Below, one piece after another: positions 56,924-64,000 of a stretch of DNA of 64,000 nucleotides. Within the stretch, counting starts at the first letter, position 1. Each line of letters begins with the position of its first letter. The notes beneath the pieces are model-generated. The model was not told the DNA's origin. It did no database searches and saw only the letters and a program-made list of their open reading frames with translations. The DNA is from Eucommia ulmoides (Eukaryota; Streptophyta; Magnoliopsida; Garryales; Eucommiaceae), in contig CM028335.1 in assembly GCA_016647705.1 (NCBI GenBank), forward strand, positions 33,742,212 through 33,806,211, written 5' to 3'. The position numbers were made by a program, and so were the translations under genes.

Positions 56924-58313
56924 TGTTGCGACATTTTAATGTGCTTTAAATTACTCGCAACTGTACAAGGTCAAGTTTTAATAGAATAGGAATGAGTAGG
57001 GTCATCGTATCCACATGGATTGGCTTAGATTGTCGCAATGTACCGCGATTGTCGTAACCTAACTTTATCTAGGTGATCCTATTTTGGGTTTTTGTAAAAA
57101 TATAAAACTAAACTAAAATACTTGAAATAAATTATATAGGAATAGATTATCTAGGGATTAACTTCATTCACTTACACGTGCTTGATTTAATCTAGTTTAC
57201 ACTAACGGTCATCAATCTATCCGACAATCTAGGTATCTAAAACTCACTCACTACCTCTCCCGAATATAAAGTGAGTGAATATGCAACCACGTCAATAGCG
57301 ATATCCCTATCTAGGATCCAAATGATTACATGAATCGTTCCCCAACCTCACGGATTGGACATCTTCTAATAATCTCCCAAAACATTAGAATTTGAGTTGT
57401 GTTTTAACCCTAGTCCGAATCCAGGGTTACCTCTCTCGAGTGTCGAACCTCGTATTCTCAAATCAACCACAATATCATAACAAGCATAAAATGAAAGTAA
57501 TAAAACGGTAATCACAATCAAATAGGGATGAATAACCGTTAACAAAACGAAGATTTACTCAAACATAATATTCTTGAACTACATCAATCCCTGGATAATA
57601 AACGTTTAGCTCATGACCATAACCAAATATTCAACTAAAAACGAGATATACATGATCAAACAACCAACAAAGGCTAAGAAATAAAGAGAGAAACAAGGGA
57701 GGATAACCAATATCTAAAGAGTGGATGATTCCACTTTCATAAAATCTACTCTGATTTTGATTCTTCTTCTCCAATTGATGAACTTCTCTTCTGATCTTAG
57801 AGCTCCAAAAATGTCCTTGGCCAAGTAGGAAATGAGTGGATATAAGTAGAAACCAAAAATATCATAAAAAATATCTAAAAAATGCTTTCCAGCTGGTGTC
57901 TAGGCGTTGTAGCGAGAAAAATATCATTGCAGCGAGATAACAACATAAATTCTTTAACGGGAGCTCGTTGCAGTGAGCACAAATTCTCGCTGCAGCGAGA
58001 TATGGACAATGCCTAGTGCCTATTTCATGTTTTTGCCGTAACATTCTTGTCCAAGCTCTGATTGAGGTAATTCAAACGCCTGTAGAAATATAAGATTTAG
58101 ATCTACAACTTTCATGTTTTTATATTTTTCAAAATCAGATCATATCATAGTAAAAAATGGCCTTTAAGTTATAATACTTTCACGTATTTTACACCGTTTC
58201 TCCCTTAACACCTGGTTTGAATAAAAACGAATAAAAATGAATTAAAACACTTATAAAACACTCAAAAAATACCAAATTTGGATTGAAAATTTATAGATAA
58301 AATCAATCTATCA
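56924..58313 (-). mobile_element. solo LTR, Athila-type
   Basis: On the minus strand it starts TGATAGATTGATTTTATC and ends GTCGCAACA, and has the family's CTCGGGAGAGG-type words and GATAAAGTTAGGTTACGAC region. GACGT on the left and GATGC on the right flank it; the uninterrupted relative at 62734 reads GATGC, so the left copy has probably changed. The dyad block (57897-58005) uses TCGCTGCAGCGAG instead of the CCGCGGCGG kind. Confidence 0.82.
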
Positions 58314-58559
58314 GATGCCTAGAAAAGCCCTTGAAAAACTATTTTCAAAATGAATAAATTTGGAGGACTTAAAGAGGGATGAAAAAAAAACTTGTTTTCC
58401 TCTTCTTCCCAATTCTCGAATTCTTTCGCAATCAATCTGGGGTGCGTTAGCAGCAAATTTTCTATCCTTGAAAGAGTATTTATTTAGTATTCCCCGCAAC
58501 AATGTGTATCGGGATATGTGGCAACGAACTTTCTTGGCCTAGGCCTTTTGTCCCAGTAG

Positions 58560-59390
58560 GAGCTTGCTCTTGAGGTAGTTATAGATGGGGTCCATCCAAT
58601 TGGGTTGGTGGGTTACCATTTCTACCTCGATCTTGGGATTATCATAACTGGATTATGGGATATTTTCAACCATGATGTTCTAGTGCCCTAGGGTTTCGAA
58701 GTCGGAGGCTAGGTTAGCTAGTGAATTGGCGTGTTTGTTTTCGTCCCTTGGGATTGCTTGATAGTGATCTTTGAGTAGTTTAGCATTAGAAATGTGACTT
58801 TGCTCAGGTATACCACCATCTTAGCCTCCTTGGAAACGTATTCCATGTTGATCTGATTTACTATCACTAGGCAGTCGTAGAAGACTTTTTCTTTGGTGGC
58901 GCTGAGTTCTTTCAAATCCTTAAAGTGGAGATTGGGCCTTCGTGTTCAGCCTCGTTATTTGTCTCTTTGAAGCCAAGCCTTAGGGCGTACTCTAGAATGT
59001 CACCTTGGGGGGGTGCATATTGCTACTCTAGGCCTTCATCTATTGTGATTCAATGACCTATTTACGTATGTCGTCCAATATTTAATCTAACGCTAGTTTG
59101 GGTCGCAGGTGTCATCCCTACTCCTTGAGGTTTCCGAGATGAAAACTACTGATGTATGGCATTTGATAGAAGTTTGTGGATAGTAATATACAAGATTCTG
59201 TGCCCCATGTTCTTCTATTACTAGTGCTGAACTTACGACGATAGCTGAGGCATGTAGGTAAATAATCATCTCTTGCCCTAGCTTTGGGGTGGTGAGTATT
59301 GGAGGTTCCAAGACGTACTTCTTGAGCACCTAGAAGGCATCCTTGCATTCATTGGTCCATTTGAAACTCTTATTTCCATGTAGAGTCTTG
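58560..59390 (-). pseudogene. Tat-lineage reverse transcriptase end/RNase H remnant
   Basis: On the minus strand LKKYVLEPPILTTPKLGQE is followed by SSALVIEEHGAQNLVYYY, the connection from reverse transcriptase to RNase H in Tat-lineage gypsy elements. Further on, CLVIVNQINMEYVSKEAK and MVVYLSKV match the RNase H core. It is on the opposite strand to the adjacent Tat-type LTR, so it comes from another insertion. Its ends join LTR DNA on both sides. Broken fossil. Confidence 0.8.
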
Positions 59391-59951
59391 AATAAGGGCA
59401 AACATTTGTTGGAGGCCCGAGAGATGAATCAGTTAGAGCCGTTATGCGCCCTAAACCGAATCAGATCCATAACTTCAAATCATAAATGCACCCATATGCA
59501 AGGATTTTCAATGGTGGAGAGGTAATGATTGGAAATCATTGGTAATGATTGCCAATCATTATCAAATTTTTGAGAATCTAACATTCTCCCCTAAATTCGT
59601 TCTAAGCCAAACCAAACCAAGACAAGTAAATAAGCCCTCCTAGGCCAAACACTACCTAGGGAAGACCCTGGATTGGCCTGCACATTGGCCAATGCACAAG
59701 CCCACATGCCTATAAATACGGGGGCCCTCTTTTAATCTTTTTAAGTCTTGAAGGCCCAGTTTCTCTCTCTAAACACGAGCATCTCTCTTAGGTCCTAGGC
59801 CTCTCAAGTGGATTTATCTAATAACACGTAATTATTCTGCCATAATCTAGTTATGGAAGGTGTTCTTAGAGTTCTTAGAACAAGAACTTCAAGGATTAAC
59901 AATCACGGATCGACACCGATCCAAGAAGAGCAATGAAGGAAATGAGGTTAC

Positions 59952-61284
59952 TGATAAGTGTGATTTATCTATTTATTCCCAAGCTGATTTTGTTAGTTTT
60001 AGAGTATTTTTATATGTTTTAATATGTTTTTATTCTTTTTGGTATAAATTAGGTGTGTGGGGGTGAAAAGGTATGAAAACAGAGCATAAACAATCAAATT
60101 TGATCAAGAACAGTGGAAGAATGGTGGGAAAACGAGCATAGAGGCATAATTCTAAAAACAGGCCTACCGCCGTGGCGTCCAGACCACCGCCGCGGCAGTC
60201 AATATGTAGAGAAGGCCATTTTGTTGCTGGAAGCCCACCGCCGAGGCAGTGAAACAACATGATGTTTTTTGCGCCTACCGCTGCCTCTACCGCTGCGGCA
60301 AAGATCAAACCGACATACCCACCACTGCGGCGGTCACTCTGCACATAGAATTAGATATTTATTTTGATATTTTGCTCCCTATATATTCCTCATCTCCTCT
60401 CCTCCGGCCATTTTACACCCCCTAAGGCCCTTAGAATATATTTAGGGTTAGGTTGAGAGATTTTTGAGGGAGATCTCACAACTCAAAGAAGAAGAAGAAG
60501 AAGAAGGAAGTGATCATTTAACGGTTTTAGCGCCAAATCTGTGGATATCGGCTAAGTCTTTCGTTTCTTTTCTTTATTTTCTTAATTTCGGTAGTTGTTG
60601 AGTATATATGAGTTCTTAATTTCTTAATTTAACTCATTTTACATTGTATATATGTTATGGCCATTGGCTAAACATGAGTTGTTTAGAGATTAATATAAAT
60701 TTATGAATATGTTGTTTGATTGAATTATGTTTCGTTAGCGGTTGTTCTTTGTTATTTTGATTGGGTTTATCATTCTTGTATTATTTGTATGCTTGCAATG
60801 ATATATAGAGAATACAGGGTTTGACACTCGGGAGAGGTAACCTAGGATTCGGACTAGGGTAAACACAACGCGACGATCCAATAACCCGGGAGGAAGTTGG
60901 AAAGTGTGCAATCAATGACGTTGGGGTGAGACTCATGTGATCTAGAGTCATTAAGTCATTGAGGGGGACTTCTTCGTTGACACGAAGTTACATATTCACT
61001 CGTCTTACACTTGGGAGAGGTGGCGAGTGAGTTTACGAACCGAGATTGTCAGATAAGTCGTACGCCGTTAACGTAAACTAAAACAAGATCGAACACGTAT
61101 TTGTAAACGAAGTTAATCCCTAGACAATCTATTCTCTCAAAAACAATCTCAATATAATATTTATAGTATAGTTAGATAAATTAGTATTTTAATTTAGTAT
61201 TTATTAATTAAATTATATTTTTACCGCTTAGATAAAATTAGGTTATGATAATCACGGTACTCAATAATAATCTCAACCAATCCT
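59952..61284 (+). mobile_element. Athila-type LTR, 3'-truncated
   Basis: It starts TGATAAGTGTGATTTATC and follows 33772 through the dyad block (60160-60345), CTCGGGAGAGGTAACC and ATTAGGTTATGATAATCACG, and stops at ATAATCTCAACC, about 100 bp short of the usual end. The host LTR resumes there a few bases further on than expected, so the end was lost in a deletion that also removed some host sequence. No target duplication remains. Confidence 0.82.
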
Positions 61285-61845
61285 CTAAGTGGGTTGCTCT
61301 TGGGTTCTTGGTTAATAACTCAAGGAACCGACAACCACTGATCAACCACCAACCAAGAAGATCAAGGAGGAAAAGGAGGTAAACACTTAGGGAAGACCAT
61401 ATCCCCTAATTAGGTATGTTCCTATCAAACCCCCTATGATTCTTGGTTGATTTTGTGTATATTGCTTTGTGTATAGTAGGATCATGTAGATAATACACTT
61501 ATTTTCACGTTCATAACACATAAAATCCATAAAAGAACCAAATAAACAATAAAACAACCAAATAAGCTTTTGATTTTGTCAAGAACATCAAGCGAACAAC
61601 TAATCTTAACTATAACAACCAAATTATGGTCAAATCATACAAAATCATTCCATACATCTCAAGAACATTCAAAAACATTCAAGAGCATTCAATAACATGC
61701 CAAGAGATTCAAAAAGTCAAATAGTCCAACAACGTGTTGAGAACACGTGAGGATTCGAACAAAACTACTATTCACAGCATGAGTTTTACATAGTATATAT
61801 GATACCCCCATGAACATCGTATTTTTTTTATTTAAACAAAAGGCG

Positions 61846-61905
61846 TGCACACACACACACACACACATACACACACAAAGATATATATATACACACACAC
61901 TTATA
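61846..61905. repeat. CA/TA microsatellite
   Basis: ACACACACACACACACACAT and a following ATATATATACACACACAC tract lie inside the second Tat-type LTR and are absent at the matching place of the first. Confidence 0.9.
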
Positions 61906-62877
61906 TACTACACTAACAGACTCTTGTGGCTATGAACTTAGGATAATGGGAGGGCCTCTATTCTTTCAGAGATATGTGTGATTCTTCTTTAGAAACCTTC
62001 CCATTTTCCTTAGTTACGAGTAGGACTGACATAAATATATGGTATTTGTTTTCAATTTTTCAAAGAGATAAGAATGAACTACGTTTGACTTGATCATTGG
62101 TAATCACTCAAAGTACGTAGGCAACCCATAAGGGTTCAGTTGCACCTCTAATAATAAAACATATGATTTATCCTAACCAGAACGAACTACATGATGACCT
62201 GATTCTCATTCGAGATACGTAGGTAACCCACGTGCGAGTTTAGTTACATATCCAAATAACTTAGTCTTAGTTTGCATTTCATGTAGTATAGCTTGCATAT
62301 TTATATATCTGTCTGTATTTAAATTGTTATCGGTTCTCCTTGACTAATAATAGCTGTAGTATTTATCTACTTTCCATTAAATCATGCCAAAAATACATAA
62401 AAAGAACAAAAACTTTGAAAAAGTAAATTTTTCTTGTTTAAGTAATCAAAGAAAACTGCTTGGATAGTGCTTAACAGTGAATATCTATTTAGACCGAGGT
62501 ACCATCTTCGAACAAGTGTCTTGGGGTGTCTAACACCTTCCTGATCATAACTGACTCTCTAACTTGAAGAATATCTTTGGTACATAGACTTATGGAAGTC
62601 AAAACATGGGCCATTTCAAAAGAAAAAATGAATTTCTAAAATCTCGATGATCTAGCACAACATTTAACCCCATGGTAGGTGGCGACTCCATTTTTAACGA
62701 AAATCTCAACCCAAGAAGTTTTTCTAAATCGATGCCTAGAAAAGCCCTTGAAAAACCATTTTCAAAATGAGCATATTTGGATGAATTAGAGAGGATGGGG
62801 TGAAACTTCTTTTCACCCTCTTCCCGATTCTCTACTTCTTTCGCCATTGAAATCCGGGGTGCATCAGTTGGTGACTG

Positions 62878-64000
62878 CTAGTCCTCGAGCAAAACACACA
62901 CACGAAAATGAAAAACACAACTAAATGAAATAAGAAACAACCAAAAACAATCTAAACATAACAACATGCGAGTTTTAAATTCTTCTAACAACCAAGTCAT
63001 TTTTCCCTTAACAACCTCCAGTCATATCGAGTTCAGGCGGTAAAACACATAATGTGGTTCTAGAATTTTGACATGATATAATGGTGAACGCCATTCTAGA
63101 TCCTGTAAACGTGTTTGTATGAGACTCAATAATATGGCTATACAACGACCGGATTGGATTATCCACTAACGAAACTCATGACTTAGACCGTAAAGGATTA
63201 GGATATCCATATGCCTGATTGGGGTTCACTCTCCACTAATATAGGCTTGGAAGGTCACAAAGATCAAAAGGAGGTTCGGTTTTGGATTATTTGGCCAAGG
63301 GTAATTTGGAATAGAAATTGGGTTAACGTTGTTAACTTAACGTTACCCAAGGCTCAACGCTTGACACATTTACTCTCGAACCCCCATAGATAAATTGGAA
63401 AACAATTCTGAACTAACATTGAAGAATGTAGTACTCACTTGTTAAAAAGAGACGTATTTTTTTTTTTAACCATACCCCTAAATTTATTTGATTAGTATGA
63501 TTTCATGGGTGTAGTTAAAACAAAAGAAAAATAACAAGTGAGTACTCAATTACCGAACCAATCCGAAGTTCACCTAAACCCAACCGCTCACATCAAGTAG
63601 CATTTGCAACTGCTAGCTTGATTCACTCAAATTTGTGCCTTCGGTTAAGCGATAAAGGTTTGGAAAAAGATTAATTGGCCAGGGTATTTGCTTATGCGTT
63701 CAGAATCAAAATGTCATTTAGGCTTCAACAGGGTAACGATGGATAAACATATTACATGGTAGGTTTAAAAAGGCTCAAGCGAAAAAACCAATGCCTAAAT
63801 CACGTCTCCTGAACTACCTTGTCTAGGATTTTGCCTCAAGCTTTCCCTCAATCAGGTTCTAGAATCCTTAATTTGTCATGAATTTGGCTAATCAATAATC
63901 GTCCTCAAATCAATTGAATAGAAATACTTTGAGTCTATGTGCTAGTGCAAATTAGGATCTACAATAATTTTTACCGAAACACATTGTCAAGCACACAGAA
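62878..64000 (-). mobile_element. Athila-like internal 3' region, inverted fragment
   Basis: Read on the minus strand this matches 36630-37765: TAGTGGATAATCCAATCCGG, the GGGTTACGTTAAG-like words, CACTTGTTA...TTTGATTAG and the closing GTTTTGCTCGAGGACTAG. It begins exactly where the Athila polypurine tract would follow but the LTR is missing, and it runs off the window. The short frames in it (63211-63393) are not coding. Confidence 0.75.

Larger units (their letters stand above)
20240..58450 (+). mobile_element. Tat/Ogre-like Ty3/gypsy element, fragmented by nested insertions
   Basis: All pieces that are not later insertions agree in orientation and in the order known for this lineage: gag, protease, a long repeat-rich untranslated region, a tandem array, a purine tract (GACAAAGAGGGACAAC) and an LTR starting TGTTGACACCGC. 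No reverse transcriptase or integrase of the same strand is seen between them, so it was probably a non-autonomous or internally deleted member. The 5' LTR is not identified. That all pieces belong to one insertion is an inference; two neighbouring copies remain possible. It is an old, broken fossil with at least six later insertions. Confidence 0.55.
44253..58450 (+). repeat. Tat/Ogre-type LTR (~3.6 kb without insertions)
   Basis: It starts TGTTGACACCGCATTTTG, the usual beginning of Ogre-like LTRs, and ends near GGGGTGCGTTA. A second partial copy (59441-62866) matches it segment by segment, including the promoter, the GATACGTAGG-type repeats (46830-47220) and the GGTGGCAACTC end part. It is split by the Tekay-like element (47243-56454) and by a solo LTR (56924-58313). 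Removing these leaves about 3.6 kb, within the range of Ogre LTRs. Confidence 0.8.
59441..62866 (+). repeat. second Tat/Ogre-type LTR, 5'-truncated
   Basis: It starts inside the LTR at CCCTAAACCGAATCAGATCC (as at 45463) and runs to the end GGGGTGCATCA, followed by GTTGGTGACTG, a likely primer site. Its TATA box is at 59711 and its GATACGTAGG-type repeats at 62075-62250. A truncated Athila-type LTR (59952-61284) interrupts it. It provides the empty-site sequence for the two insertions in the first LTR. Confidence 0.82.

Overview
The window looks like nuclear DNA of a flowering plant, probably a eudicot. It is AT-rich. It carries plant-type Ty3/gypsy (chromovirus, Tat/Ogre-like and Athila-like) and Ty1/copia remains, tRNA-Met and tRNA-Asp type primer sites, TTA-flanked Harbinger-type elements, an L1-type LINE, Helitron ends, and two pieces that look like plant host genes: a first exon of a P5A-type ATPase and a ferritin exon. 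There is no sign of bacterial operons, CRISPR, rRNA or tRNA genes. No complete host gene was recognised.

Layout. 0-5.6 kb: a broken Ty3/gypsy element on the minus strand with two ~0.4 kb LTRs. 5.6-7.3 kb: an ~85-90 bp minisatellite split by a TTA-flanked MITE. 7.3-10.3 kb: a Helitron-type 3' end and locally duplicated AT-rich DNA. 10.35-10.67 kb: first coding exon and leader of a P5A ATPase gene on the minus strand, the best host-gene evidence here. 11.7-17.3 kb: DNA transposon debris (Harbinger nuclease remnant, a hAT-like element with an 8-bp duplication, a second MITE of the 6-kb family) around an unidentified GC-rich 5' exon near 15.8 kb. 17.3-18.6 kb: nothing recognised.

18.6-58.45 kb is a nested graveyard. 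The deepest layer seems to be a Tat/Ogre-like retrotransposon on the plus strand: gag and protease pieces at 20.2-29.5 kb, a repeat-rich untranslated part, a ~90 bp tandem array at 43.1-44.0 kb, a purine tract, and a ~3.6 kb LTR beginning at 44253. Into it went a solo LTR (21302-22731), a LINE (23.6-28.3 kb), another solo LTR (30046-31628), a complete Athila-like short element (33772-39160, perfect TGGGC duplication), a copia 3' part (39.2-42.9 kb), a noncoding Tekay-like element (47243-56454) and one more solo LTR (56924-58313). The right LTR of the Tekay-like element was later hit by a 4.2 kb Helitron that carries an exon of plant ferritin. 58.45-64 kb: a minus-strand gypsy RT/RNase H piece, a second copy of the Tat-type LTR interrupted by a truncated Athila-type LTR, and an inverted piece of Athila-type internal DNA.

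The most interesting points are the Helitron with its ferritin exon and its duplicated unidentified exons; seven copies of one LTR family in 41 kb, each carrying a block of short GC-rich dyads whose motif differs between copies; the tandem arrays next to the Tat-type LTR; and the isolated P5A ATPase first exon. Family names rest on motif recognition by eye, without database searches.
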